Source of the DNA: Papio anubis | Lineage: Eukaryota; Chordata; Mammalia; Primates; Cercopithecidae | DNA length: 64,000 nt | Reading direction: 5' to 3' | NCBI RefSeq assembly: GCF_008728515.1 | Contig: NC_044981.1 | Location: 8,316,895-8,380,894 of the forward strand | In this document: piece by piece, positions 26,801 through 33,836 of the stretch | Numbering within the stretch: position 1 is the first letter of the stretch | Layout: each line of letters starts with the position of its first letter | Program-made: the position numbers and the translations under genes | Notes under the pieces: generated by a model | The model's database searches: none | What the model was told of the DNA's origin: nothing | Seen by the model: only the letters and a program-made list of their open reading frames with translations

Positions 26801-27590
26801 TAACATTGCCTGGCATATGACAGTACAAAAGTGTGTTAGCTGTCATCCTTCAACTTTTTAGAAATATTGCTAGGGTGATACGGTGTGCTCAAGATGACTC
26901 ACCCCTTTGATGTGCAGCTGGAAATACAGACCTGAATTTCCAAGGCTGCCTTTTCTCCTGAGATCCAGAGTTCTATGTCCAAATGCTTCTTTGATACCTC
27001 CACTCATAAGCTCTGCTGGCACCTCATATTTAAAATGGCCAAAGCTGATTATTTTCCCCTCAAAACAAATCTACTGTTAGTTCCTATATTCCCAATCTCA
27101 CTTAACAGTACCTAGTATGAAACACAAGCTAAAAATCTGGGAGTTATCTTAACAATCTTTGCTTTTCCTCACGTTCTATACTTTGCCAAGATTCCTGTTA
27201 ACTTTACATCTATAACTATATCTAAAATCTGTTTTGGACCCTACTCCATCAGGCAGCCATTTTCTCTTGCCTAGATTACTAGACAGTTTATAATCAATTT
27301 TTCCCTTTCTGACCCATCTGTCGCATGGCTCAACGTGAAGTCTGATCGTGCTGCATCCATGAATAAGGCCTCGAAGTTAAAAACAAGTTGATGTCCTGGA
27401 CCCTAATATCATATTATACTTATTTTTCAAATTCCTAAATTATAATGGTATAGCTTTTTTGTTTTTACACTTGTTTCTCCTAAAAGTCTATGAAATCCTT
27501 AAGGCAAGAGGTATCTTCATATGATGTTCTAGCACATAACAAAAATGTAAGATTAAGTGAAGGACTCTACCGCTCTTTAGCAAGCACCAT

Positions 27591-27629
<39 letters not shown>

Positions 27630-28810
27630 GGGACGGAGTCTCCCTCATCGCCCAGGCTGGAGTACAGTGGCGCAATCTCGACTCACTGCAACTTCCTCCT
27701 CCCGGGTTCATGCCATTCTCCTCCTGCCTCAGCCTCCTGAGCAGCTGGGACTACAGGCACCCGCCACCACGCCCGGCTAATTGTTTGTATTTTAAGTAGA
27801 GACGGGGTTTCACTGTGTTAGCCAGGATGGTCTTGATCTCCTGACCTCGTGATCCGCCTGCCTCAGCCTCCTAAAGTGCTGGGACTACAGGAGTGAGCCA
27901 CTGCGCCCAGTCAGCAAGCAACATTTATTTAATCAACATTATTCAGCTCCTTTCCAACACTTTACCACTTCTAACACACTTCTTGGCAACTTTATGTGCT
28001 GCAGATCTAGGCCACATGTGCAGAATGAAATCTCTCTAGCACTGTCTTTTCTACATGTGTGTCAAAATACCGACATCGCTACTGAAACTCCCCACAAAAC
28101 ATTTGAAATGAACATGAAAATAAATTTGCTTTTCCTCTGCTTGAGGCATCAGTCTCATAAAACTTGCCCACCAAAGCCTTGCATTTAGAATGCTGTTTTA
28201 TTAATAAGAACATCACTAGTGAGAAAGTGTGACTGATGAAGACCGCTGATATCTAATAACTGGGATCATTGGGGAATGTTTGCCATATCCCTTCCACTTC
28301 AAACATTAATGATTGATATTAACCATCATCTAAAAAAAAATTGGCCAAACTCCTTGTGGTGCAGGGGCCAAAAATGAAGCATGGAATTAAAATTAGTTTT
28401 CAGACTAAATGATCAAGATTGTGCTTTGCTTTTGAAGCTCACAGTAATCCCTGAAACTAAAAAATATATATACATATATTAAAAAATCACAGGTGTGTAT
28501 CATTGCCTGAGACCTCTTCCTAAATTCAACAGATAATCAACTTCAACTGCTAAAATGGAATAAAAAGGTACCCTTTCCGGCATACAATGTAATTTAAAAA
28601 TTAAAATTAGTGATAATGTTGAGTTACAATGACCTATTGAAGTCACAATTATTTCAGTTTTTGAGTTTTCCAATCTGAAGGACAAAAGTCCCACACCAAA
28701 CAAGGTAGAATATGGAAAAAAAAGGTCATTACGGTGTCATTAACCTGAAAAAACGTCATTTTAACTATATTTTGCCACGCTCAACGTTACAAATAAAAGA
28801 ATCTTACCAT
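5722..28810 (-). CDS. SLC35B3: SLC35B3, Golgi PAPS transporter 2 (PAPST2), ten coding exons
   Basis: The product belongs to the SLC35 nucleotide-sugar transporter family. Family knowledge says it sits in the Golgi membrane and imports PAPS, the sulfate donor for lumenal sulfotransferases, in exchange for PAP. I placed ten coding exons on the minus strand, all with GT-AG borders and matching phases: 28808-28810, 23969-24262, 22023-22144, 16630-16784, 14894-15001, 11746-11843, 9557-9649, 9029-9140, 7067-7136 and 5722-5872. They total 1206 bases, giving 401 residues and a TAG stop, the length I recall for the human protein. About ten hydrophobic segments follow a polar N-terminus of about 75 residues. 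The sequence after KPFTF near the C-terminus has the SG..VV.GI pattern usual in this family. The reading frame is intact throughout. Residues near 12-20, 61, 64, and a few in exons 8 and 10 differ from the human protein as I recall it. An in-frame ATG at 24167-24169 could start a 369-residue form. Confidence 0.95.
5873..7066 (-). other. Last SLC35B3 intron
   Basis: AT-rich intron with no repeat or other element I recognise. Confidence 0.6.
7067..7136 (-). CDS. SLC35B3: SLC35B3 coding exon, residues 329-352
   Basis: This 70-base exon encodes TTGRKAMTIVLSF through KPFTF and two bases of Q352. The TTGRK...KPF stretch is the usual signature near the C-terminus of SLC35B proteins. Acceptor CCTACAG, donor GTAAGT. 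Confidence 0.95.
7196..7480 (+). repeat. Old interspersed repeat, class not named
   Basis: The phrase running from a TTTATTCAGCAAATATTTAC start through TATGTGCCAG resembles a common mammalian repeat. Similar text recurs near 34640 and 61968. Confidence 0.4.
7580..7845 (+). repeat. L2 LINE fragment
   Basis: The 3' end typical of L2 is visible: CACTAGACTACGTGC, CAGTTCCTGGCACTTAGTA and a terminal GAATGAATGAAT. Confidence 0.65.
8137..8350 (+). repeat. MIR SINE
   Basis: The MIR core is clear: CTGGCTGACTATGAGACAAG, CCTGTGCCTCAGTTTATCC and ATCTGTAAAATGG. Confidence 0.8.
8481..8590 (+). repeat. L2-like fragment
   Basis: A weak match to the L2 3' region (GACCCTGCACAGAGCAGG followed by a CATAGTGCTTA phrase). 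Confidence 0.35.
9029..9140 (-). CDS. SLC35B3: SLC35B3 coding exon, residues 292-329
   Basis: This 112-base exon encodes NPIRTYGYAFLF through ALIAVT and the first base of V329. It carries two closely spaced hydrophobic helices. Acceptor TTGCAG, donor GTAGGA. Confidence 0.95.
9557..9649 (-). CDS. SLC35B3: SLC35B3 coding exon, residues 261-291
   Basis: This 93-base exon of 31 whole codons encodes VLYSYSIGFVY through VTFCAK, one membrane helix plus loop. Acceptor CTCTAG, donor GTAAAC. Both borders are in phase 0, so skipping it would keep the frame but remove a membrane segment. Confidence 0.95.
10138..10163 (+). repeat. Short CAG-trinucleotide run
   Basis: Four CAG units, one TAG interruption, then four more, in the SLC35B3 intron at 9650-11745. 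On the gene strand it reads CTG. Confidence 0.8.
10170..10395 (-). repeat. MIR SINE
   Basis: Reverse MIR: TGTCAGGTACTGTGCTGAAG, then CAGATGAAGAAACT and a CATAACCACTGCATTATAT end. Confidence 0.7.
10625..10660 (+). repeat. (CA)n microsatellite
   Basis: An imperfect run of CA units with CATA and GACA interruptions. Confidence 0.8.
10679..10762 (+). repeat. Tandem duplication, period 42
   Basis: Two adjacent copies beginning ACCAGTTACAAGA and holding ATTATTTGCAA start at 10679 and 10721, with a few base differences. Confidence 0.85.
10900..11490 (+). repeat. Old L1M/HAL1-like fragment
   Basis: The plus strand reads like decayed ORF2-region sequence (ATGCCATACCAATCACAATA; ACTTCTACATGGAAAAATAT), with no long open frame. 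Confidence 0.5.
11746..11843 (-). CDS. SLC35B3: SLC35B3 coding exon, residues 228-260
   Basis: This 98-base exon encodes VVLISLALCADAV through NASNSEM. It ends in phase 0 at ATG before GTAAAT. The acidic residue in a membrane helix (LCADAVIGN) is common in the family. Confidence 0.95.
11844..13320 (-). other. Intron sequence, little recognised
   Basis: AT-rich. It holds an A-rich run near 12200 and a short TATA/CA run at 12958-12982. No gene or named repeat seen. Confidence 0.5.
13325..13470 (-). repeat. Possible MIR fragment
   Basis: Weak reverse MIR pattern (TTTTATGGGTGAAGCACAAA followed later by TTTGAAGCC). Confidence 0.4.
13542..13862 (-). mobile_element. MER1-like hAT-Charlie DNA element, reverse orientation
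   Basis: Same family as 4797-5140 but inverted: it starts CATGGGTCC and ends GGTTAGGGACTGCTG. Imperfect 8-base target duplications ATCCAGAC / ATCTACAC flank it (6 of 8). Confidence 0.8.
13863..14893 (-). other. Intron sequence, nothing recognised
   Basis: AT-rich intron with no clear repeat. Confidence 0.5.
14894..15001 (-). CDS. SLC35B3: SLC35B3 coding exon, residues 192-228
   Basis: This 108-base exon encodes KRYNVADVS through APNFNLT, split at Gly codons on both sides. It includes one membrane helix (AAICMSLGLIWFTLA). Acceptor TATACAG, donor GTAAGC. Confidence 0.95.
15002..16146 (-). other. Intron sequence, nothing recognised
   Basis: AT-rich. Open frames on both strands here are short and resemble no protein I know. 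Confidence 0.5.
16158..16462 (-). mobile_element. Alu, minus strand
   Basis: Full-length Alu with its T-rich tail at the low-coordinate end. Target duplication ATCAGCGTTTT (16147) / ATCAGTGTTTT (16463). Same orientation as SLC35B3. Confidence 0.95.
16630..16784 (-). CDS. SLC35B3: SLC35B3 coding exon, residues 140-192
   Basis: This 155-base exon encodes IPGKTYMIIAFL through GGVFIQ and the first base of G192. It contains two hydrophobic helices separated by the NTSLGYLNYP loop and KCCKLIP, a region typical of SLC35B transporters. Acceptor TTACAG, donor GTATAG. Confidence 0.95.
17105..17280 (-). mobile_element. Partial Alu, minus strand, with internal deletion
   Basis: Alu sequence from the tail to CCCAGCTAAT joins directly to GTTGGCC, so about 35 bases are missing. 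The remaining body is absent. Confidence 0.85.
18266..18329. repeat. Copy 1 of a 64-base intronic direct repeat
   Basis: The first 35 bases are identical to 19471-19505, with 57 of 64 matching overall and no gaps. It may derive from a MIR-type repeat. Confidence 0.8.
18393..18645 (-). mobile_element. Alu, minus strand, with internal deletion
   Basis: Clear Alu, but the segment between CCTCAGCCTCC and TGGCTAATTT is missing. Similar GAGAAA-type bases flank both ends. Confidence 0.95.
18646..19470 (-). other. Intron sequence, nothing recognised
   Basis: AT-rich intron between the Alu and the second copy of the direct repeat. Confidence 0.5.
19471..19534. repeat. Copy 2 of the 64-base intronic direct repeat
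   Basis: Same orientation as 18266-18329 and 1205 bases away. Confidence 0.8.
20408..20762 (+). repeat. THE1 LTR, plus strand
   Basis: It begins TGATATGGTTGGGCTGTGTC and ends near CGGACTAATAACA, with AGCAGCGTGAAAAC before the end. This is a clear THE1 (ERVL-MaLR) LTR. It is antisense to SLC35B3. Confidence 0.9.
20763..21508 (+). mobile_element. THE1 internal sequence, truncated
   Basis: It starts with a leucine-like primer site (TTGGTACCGGGAGTGAGG) and runs as THE1 internal sequence. No 3' LTR follows, so the far end was lost. No gene is intact. Confidence 0.75.
22023..22144 (-). CDS. SLC35B3: SLC35B3 coding exon, residues 100-140
   Basis: This 122-base exon begins at E100 after a TGACAG acceptor and ends inside the codon of R140 before GTATGT. 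It encodes the segment from ELIFSVEG to QDKRR, with a hydrophobic helix around FAFYSIFGL. Confidence 0.95.
22145..23968 (-). other. SLC35B3 intron, little recognised
   Basis: AT-rich intron with no clear repeat family. Confidence 0.5.
23969..24262 (-). CDS. SLC35B3: SLC35B3 coding exon, residues 2-99
   Basis: This 294-base exon encodes 98 whole codons, with a CTAG acceptor and a CAG/GTAAAA donor. It carries the polar cytosolic N-terminus and the first membrane segment (about residues 78-97, ending IYGYLQ). An internal in-frame ATG at 24167-24169, followed by DLKFNN, is a possible alternative start. Confidence 0.95.
24704..25022 (+). mobile_element. Alu, plus strand (antisense to SLC35B3)
   Basis: Full-length Alu beginning GGCTGGGTGTGGTGGCTC and ending in an A-rich tail. 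It lies about 440 bases upstream, in transcript order, of the exon at 23969-24262. Confidence 0.95.
25023..26029 (-). other. Intron sequence, nothing recognised
   Basis: No clear repeat or regulatory element seen. Confidence 0.5.
26030..26260 (+). repeat. L2-like fragment
   Basis: L2-type 3' phrases are visible: CTCTGTGTCCTTGATACCTG, GGCATATA. Confidence 0.45.
26590..26830 (+). repeat. MIR SINE
   Basis: MIR core: TTCTGGCTTTGCTACTTATT, CCTTGGGCAAATCGTTTAAC, CATTGCCTGGCATATGACAG. Confidence 0.8.
26900..27400 (+). repeat. Old LINE-type repeat, class uncertain
   Basis: Decayed sequence with phrases I know from old mammalian LINEs (AAAATGGCCAAAGCTGATTA; AAAATCTGGGAGTTATCTTA). Related text lies at 31290-31790. 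Confidence 0.45.
27588..27628 (+). repeat. (ATTT)n microsatellite at an Alu tail
   Basis: About ten ATTT units sit between the target site and the Alu body at 27629, where the Alu tail should be. Confidence 0.9.
27629..27912 (-). mobile_element. AluY-type element, minus strand
   Basis: The body carries AluY-type bases (GTTAGCCAGGATGGTC; CTGACCTCGTGATCCGCC). Target duplication AGCAAGCACCATTTATTT / AGCAAGCAACATTTATTT at 27579 and 27913. Confidence 0.9.
27913..28807 (-). other. Intron sequence, nothing recognised
   Basis: AT-rich, with a short TATA-type run near 28470. No repeat identified. Confidence 0.5.
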
Positions 28811-28815
28811 GCCAT
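28808..28815 (-). promoter_or_regulatory. uORF2, overlapping the SLC35B3 start codon across the splice
   Basis: A second ATG at 28813-28815 shares its first bases with the TAA of uORF1 (TAATG). After splicing to the exon at 24262 it reads ATG GCA TGG ACT TGA, four codons and a stop. It overlaps the main AUG (28808-28810) in another frame. Ribosomes that use it would have to step back to reach the SLC35B3 start. Confidence 0.6.
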
Positions 28816-28853
28816 TATGCCTTGATTAACTGCGCTCCGGAATCAATCATGGC
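28808..28853 (-). CDS. SLC35B3: SLC35B3 exon with the start codon (only ATG is coding)
   Basis: The exon ends in ATG directly before a good donor (GTAAGA), so only Met1 is encoded here; the next exon continues with GAC TTG ACA. The start context is strong, with G at -3 and G at +4. I chose this ATG because it makes the protein exactly 401 residues. The upstream border at 28853 rests on a CATAG acceptor behind a T-rich stretch and is less sure than the donor. The 43 noncoding bases hold two short upstream ORFs, listed separately. Confidence 0.75.
28815..28850 (-). promoter_or_regulatory. uORF1 in the SLC35B3 leader (11 codons plus stop)
   Basis: An ATG at 28848-28850 opens an 11-codon frame that ends with TAA at 28815-28817. 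It is out of frame with SLC35B3. If the exon begins at 28853, this AUG lies only three bases inside the exon. It could reduce scanning to the main start. Whether it is translated cannot be read from the sequence. Confidence 0.6.
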
Positions 28854-29479
28854 CTATGGTGTACGATTATAAAACAGAAAAAAACAAAGTTCCATCTCAT
28901 TTCTTTGTACAAAGGTGGAGAAACCCTGTGCTAATTTTTGAAGACTATTCTTTTTTTCTCTTCCCAAGAGAAAAAGATAACACTAGGACTTAATCTATAT
29001 ATTAAGTAATTACGTAAAAATAACGCTGTCTAAATTATTTTGAAATGCTGGCTCTCTTCCAAGTTCCAAACTATCTCAATTTGCTTAGAAAAACGCTTAA
29101 TTAAAAAACAGTTCTAGCCTTCTGATATCCTCATGTAGAAAAATGCAGATACTCAACACTTAAGATTTTGTTAGCACACCAAATCATTCCATCTTTTACT
29201 TTCAACATTCCTTAACAAATAATAAAAAGACGGGAGAGGAAATTCAGTTGCAAAGACTGGAGGAAAACCTGCAGAACTTCTAGTGGAAGTTTATGCCATA
29301 AATTTAATAGCCCAGCCAGAACAATCACATTCTACAGAAAGCCAAATGAAGATAAGGGTATCTTGGAGTGCCCCTACTTAATAAACACGGAACCAGGAAA
29401 TAGTTAACTGCAAAGACAGTCTAGAGGTATCCAGGTGACTGACAGTTCTCCAGAGACCCCCGAGAACAGCGTAAAAGAC
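28854..29479 (-). other. First SLC35B3 intron, AT-rich part
   Basis: No repeat identified between the start-codon exon and the CpG island. Confidence 0.5.
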
Positions 29480-29973
29480 CCCTTGAGGTCACCTCACCCC
29501 TGCGAGTCCACGGATTGGGATCTGAGGGAGGTCTCGCCAGCCCGAGGGCGAGAAACGGGCGAGGAGGTACAGATGCTCCTCCCTGGAAACCGCCCGGCTG
29601 GTTTCCGCTCTTTAAAAAAAGGGAGTCACCCGTTCCTTCCATCCCGACCTCATCCACTCCTCTAATGCTCCTTCTGAATGAGGAAGATGGACAGTGTCAA
29701 GGTTTTCTGGAGGAGAGGAGATCTGGGTCCCAAACACAGGAAAGGCCCCGAAGGCACGCGTACCCCAAGGTCGGTATGTCACTCGGAAGGGTGACCGCAG
29801 CCTGGGTGGCGCCTCAGCCAGACGGAGCATCTCCCCCTCCCCAGGTCCGTCGCCATCACCTCCTCTTCCTCCTCCTCCTCTCCCACTCCTGCACTTTCCA
29901 CCTCGGCGGTCGCCTCCCCGGAAACCACTCTCAACTCCGGCGCCCGCGGGACACTTCCGCCTATGTGTCCCTG

Positions 29974-29985
29974 CGCGCGTGCGCA
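29974..29985 (+). promoter_or_regulatory. NRF1-like site
   Basis: CGCGCGTGCGCA matches the NRF1 consensus YGCGCAYGCGCR with one mismatch, inside the CpG island. A weaker partial match lies at 30048-30057. Confidence 0.45.
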
Positions 29986-29994
29986 GACGCGTGG

Positions 29995-30004
29995 CCCCGC
30001 CTCC
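29995..30004 (+). promoter_or_regulatory. GC box (Sp1-type)
   Basis: CCCCGCCTCC in the CpG island fits an Sp/KLF site. Confidence 0.4.
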
Positions 30005-30130
30005 CGACGGGCCTGTGGCCGCCGCCGGCGTGCGCGCCGTTACCTCCCGCGCATGCTCTATCGGGTAGAGACGCAAGGCAGGCACTGCCAAGGTGGCCCG
30101 GCGGTGCGAGGGTCACCTTTCAGCCCTTAC

Positions 30131-30280
30131 CTCTACCCGCTGAAATGGAGTAGGGCGGTGAGCGCCGATCTGCTGGAGAATCTCGTTATCCCATCGGCGC
30201 TCTGCCTGCTCCTGGCCTCCAAGCCTCTGAAGTCCCCCGGATTTCAGCTGCCGGCTACCCCCGAGCCCGTGGTGCCCACG
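30131..30280 (-). other. SLC35B3: Candidate noncoding first exon of SLC35B3
   Basis: A good donor (GAG/GTAAGGG) ends an exon at 30131, with the CRE-like site just upstream at 30291. A second possible donor (GAG/GTAACG) ends at 30044. The start is a guess from the CRE position. This exon would include a minimal ATG-GGA-TAA at 30186-30194. Confidence 0.45.
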
Positions 30281-30290
30281 AGTGGCGACT

Positions 30291-30298
30291 TTACGTCA
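30291..30298 (-). promoter_or_regulatory. CRE-like site TGACGTAA
   Basis: TTACGTCA on the plus strand is a one-base variant of the CREB/ATF palindrome. It lies at the upstream edge of the CpG island, where such sites usually sit relative to a start site. Confidence 0.6.
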
Positions 30299-30310
30299 GC
30301 GGCCCTGGGC

Positions 30311-30980
30311 TGAGATTTGAGAACGCGACCAAGTGGAGAATGTTGGAGCCAGATTTCAAAATCATTGACTTCCTTATTCTTGCTACTTGATGTAAATGAG
30401 ATACGGCAAAGTCACAGTACCTGTTTTTATGTTTTTGCCGGATTCATAGGGGCTTCTCCGGTGAAGATGGGCCGAAGTAAAGCTTGTGTTGCTTCTGACG
30501 TTCTTACTCACCCTGTAGCTGCAGCAACTGTGGTCCTTGCAACCTCATAAAAATGTTGCCAGCATTGTTTTGATAGTGCTGCTTAATTCTTGGAAGGTAA
30601 ATCTCAAAGCTTGAGGACCAGCCATCAAAATTTTTGTAAACGTTTTCCCCGCATTTAGGGCCACATCTGTCACTACTGAGATGTAATAATGTAAAATCCA
30701 AGACGGTTTGGGGATGAGTCGTTTTCAGAGAACACTTAAGGAAAATATTACTGTAACGAAGATAGACAATTTTTGAAAGCATGGCTTGGATACCAGAAAG
30801 GGATAAATTGGATTAATATATATGTTAGAATCCAGTCAGTTATGTACAACTTTTAAAATTTTATAGGCACTCTTCAGAAAGGGTAACGTTTGTGTCTTGT
30901 ATTGGGATTGAGAGTTTGTAATAAAACAAGGCACCTACTTTGGTGGTGAGAAAAACAGGTCTGGGTAGACATTTTCATTT
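30311..30980. other. Upstream flank of SLC35B3
   Basis: Single-copy-looking sequence. I see no supported gene or repeat; a divergent noncoding transcript cannot be excluded. Confidence 0.4.
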
Positions 30981-30984
30981 AATA

Positions 30985-31110
30985 CTTGCCAACCTTGTTA
31001 GGCTGGTGGTAGCAACATTTAGGAATGTTGAAATTGAGGCTTAGAGAACTTAAATTTCCTCAAGAGATAGTAAATGACAAAATCTTTCAGTGATGCCATA
31101 TCGTCACTGT
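30985..31110 (-). repeat. Possible MIR fragment
   Basis: Weak reverse MIR pattern (CATTTAGGAATGTTGAAATT, then GAGGCTTAGAGAACTTAAAT). Confidence 0.4.
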
Positions 31111-31289
31111 ATAATGTGGATTTAGTACTACTGTTAGCCATTTATATGATGGTTATTTATCAAGCCTCTATTAAATGGGCATATGTATAGGTCATATTCA
31201 TAAACTATGCGTATGAGCTTCCTGTCCTGAAGAAATTAGGGGTTTCCATGAGAAAGTAAATGGCAGTATAAAACAACTTAAGGTCCAAG

Positions 31290-31790
31290 AGGTGGTACAA
31301 GGTACCATCTGCTCACGCCTGGACCATTGCCGTAGCTGTGAGCATAGCTTTCTACATTCCCTTTATTTCTCTACATAGTTGCCTTCAGCAGCTAGAGTGA
31401 TCCCGTTAGAACTTGAATATGCCACTCCTCTGTGCAGAACCTTTTAGTGGCTTACCAGCGCATTAAAGTTCAAAATTCTTATTCTGACTTTTAAGACTGA
31501 ACTTGTTCTTGAGGGTCACATTCAAGCTACACTGCGGAGCTTTTCTAATTGTCTCCAAGCACAGCAAGCGTCAGTGCTTTGTAGCTGTTGTTCCTTCTGC
31601 ATGGAACACTGCCCTCTCAGATGTCCACAAAGCTTGCTTCCTCATTGTTTTCCAGTCACTGCTCAAATGTCACCTAGCTCTTCTCTGACTACCATGTCAG
31701 TGAAATACTTTTACATGTCAAATGTGAAATGTACGAGAGACTATCTGGAGTAGTACTTATTACAGAGTAGGTGTTTAATAAATATCGACT
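31290..31790 (+). repeat. Old LINE fragment (L2-like 3' end)
   Basis: Phrases common in old mammalian LINEs: TGCATGGAACACTGCC, CTGCTCAAATGTCACC, GGTGTTTAATAAATATC. Confidence 0.6.
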
Positions 31791-31869
31791 CTCTTATGAT
31801 ACTTCTCATTTACTCCTGTGATAACCATGTGGTAAAAAAAAAAAAGACTTGCAGCTATGAATTGGTTTT

Positions 31870-31902
31870 TTACTGATTGATTGATTGATTGATTGACTGA
31901 TT
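31870..31902 (+). repeat. (GATT)n microsatellite at an Alu tail
   Basis: Seven or so GATT-type units between the target site and the Alu body. Confidence 0.85.
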
Positions 31903-32183
31903 GAGGCAGAGGCTCACTCTGTTGCTCAGGCTGGAGTGGAGTGGCGCATCTCAGCTCGCTGCAACCTCTGTCTTCTGGGTTCAAGCGATTCTCCTGTCTC
32001 AGCCTCCCAAGTAGCTGGGATTATAGGCGCCTGTCACCATGCCCAGCTAATTTTTGTATTTTTAGTAGAGATGGGGTTTCACCATATTGGCCAGGCTGGT
32101 CTCAAACTCCTGACCTCAAGTGATCCACCCGGTCGGCCTCCCAAAGTGCTGGGATTATAGGTGTGAGCCACCGTGCCTGGCCC
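31903..32183 (-). mobile_element. Alu, minus strand
   Basis: Full Alu. Target duplication TATGAATTGGTTTT (31856) / TAGGAATTGGTTTT (32184) encloses the Alu together with the GATT run. Confidence 0.95.
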
Positions 32184-32197
32184 TAGGAATTGGTTTT

Positions 32198-33113
32198 AAA
32201 TTTTTAAGAAATTAATAATCCTGTCGTGTCAGAAACCTTTGGTGTCGTGACTCACATCTTCTGAGCATCACCTCTCATTTCTGACTTGGTTGTGGAGGGG
32301 CAGTTTCATGCAATCTTCCACATTCTTCTCCCTGACAGCTTCTCCTCTCCCACATTTACCAGGCCTCTTTGCTTTCTTCCCTGAGGTTCTTCGGACTTCA
32401 CAGATTCCAGCAGTAGCTCTCTCAGCTCCTGCCCTGCACAGCTTTGAAGTGCTGGTAAGTCAACACATCCGGGGCCCTTCAACCAAGGGGTGACAGTCGC
32501 TGATGGATAAATTCTCCTGCTTCTTACGCTTGAGCAAGATAGTTTTGTAGGCCATTCTGTGTGTTTTTCAAAAAGTCCTAGTGAAATTGAATTCCGGTTT
32601 CTCACAACAGCAACTTCAATAACGCATTCTTGTATTGTGTCTATATTCTCCCTTCCATTCTCTCATTGTTTCTCACTAGGATCACATCCCAAATTACCTG
32701 TCCCCACATAAGTAGTTGTCTCACGTTTTGAGGGAAACCAAGCTAAGAAATTTGATGTAAGAAGAAAGTCTAGAATGCAGCTCCTCAGAACTCTGGAAGT
32801 GGGTTTCTTTGCAGTCAGAAGACAACAAGGACTTTCTTAATAATATTAAGGGGAGGACATGTGCATGACCTAACAATTAAGGCTCTTTGTTACTAAAGCT
32901 GATATGACTACTGCCTCTTTGGATGTCTAGCCCATCAGCAGCAAAGATTGATGGTAAATTCCATAAGGAGAGCATACAGTTGCTCGACTGATTACACAAA
33001 AGTCCTTCCTTCCTGGAGAGAGTCGTGGTTTGTACTTACGGAACTGACACTTCTCTTGATATGACTGGTCTTGTTCACGGTGCTTCTGCCAATGCCATTA
33101 TCTAATAGAGTTA
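32198..33113. other. Unassigned sequence, possibly an old ERV internal piece
   Basis: No gene supported. Together with 33581-33790 it reads like old retroviral internal sequence, but I cannot name it. Confidence 0.35.
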
Positions 33114-33126
33114 CAAACACATGATT

Positions 33127-33284
33127 GACTGACTGTCTTTCTTTCTTCCTCCCTCCCTCCCTCTCTCGCTCCCTCTTTCTTTTCTCTTTTCTCTCTCTCT
33201 TTCTTTCTCTCTCTCTCTCTTCCCCTCCCTCCTTCCCTTCCTCCCTCCTTCCCTCCCTCCCTTCCTTCCTTCCTTCCTTTCTTG
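33127..33284 (+). repeat. Long C/T tract grown from an Alu tail
   Basis: About 150 bases almost purely of C and T (CTTT, CCTT, CCCT, CTCT units). It lies inside the Alu target duplication, where the A-rich tail belongs. Confidence 0.9.
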
Positions 33285-33567
33285 ACACAGAGGCTCACTC
33301 TGTTGCCCAGGCTGGAGTGCAGTGGTGCAATCTTAGTTCACTGCAACCTCTGCCTCCCAGGTTCAAGCCATTCTCCTGCCTCAGCCTCCCGAGTAGCTGG
33401 AATTACAAGCGCCCGCCACCACACCTGGCTAATTTTTTTGTATTTTTGGTAGAGACACAGTTTCACCATGGTGGCCAGGCCGGTTGTGAACTCCTGACCT
33501 CAAGTGATCTGCCCACCTCAGCCTCCTAAAATGGTGCAATTACAGGCGTGAGCCACCACACCCAGCC
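33285..33567 (-). mobile_element. Alu, minus strand
   Basis: Full Alu. Perfect 13-base target duplication CAAACACATGATT at 33114-33126 and 33568-33580. Confidence 0.95.
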
Positions 33568-33790
33568 CAAACACATGATTTTCTGAAGTATTGCCTCCAA
33601 TTGAAGGATACACTTTATGGTAAAAGAAGTGTGACAATGACACATGACCATGGGATTCCACTGCTCCTACCGTATATTGTGTCAACTGGAGGCAATTGGC
33701 CTGATAGAACAGTGACATTGTTTTGTGAACATCAGCAAGTCTCCTGTTCAGGAACAGTGCTCAGATAGGGTTGAGATGCCATCACTCATG

Positions 33791-33792
<2 letters not shown>

Positions 33793-33828
<36 letters not shown>

Positions 33829-33836
33829 CTAGCCCT
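33793..33836 (+). repeat. (CA)22 microsatellite
   Basis: 44 uninterrupted bases of AC units. Confidence 0.95.

Larger units (their letters stand above)
29480..30310 (-). promoter_or_regulatory. SLC35B3: CpG-island promoter of SLC35B3
   Basis: This is the only strongly GC- and CpG-rich stretch in the window and lies directly upstream of the start-codon exon. No TATA box is evident. It holds a CRE-like octamer (30291-30298), an NRF1-like site (29974-29985) and a GC box (29995-30004). This fits a housekeeping promoter; initiation in both directions is possible. Confidence 0.85.

Noticed and set aside
29515..30153. Open frames of 116-212 codons on both strands in the CpG island
   Set aside because: GC-rich sequence has few stop codons. 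The frames overlap on both strands and resemble no protein, and the island fits the SLC35B3 promoter.
33125..33529. A 134-codon open frame rich in Ser, Leu, Phe and Pro
   Set aside because: It is only the translation of the C/T tract and the adjoining Alu.
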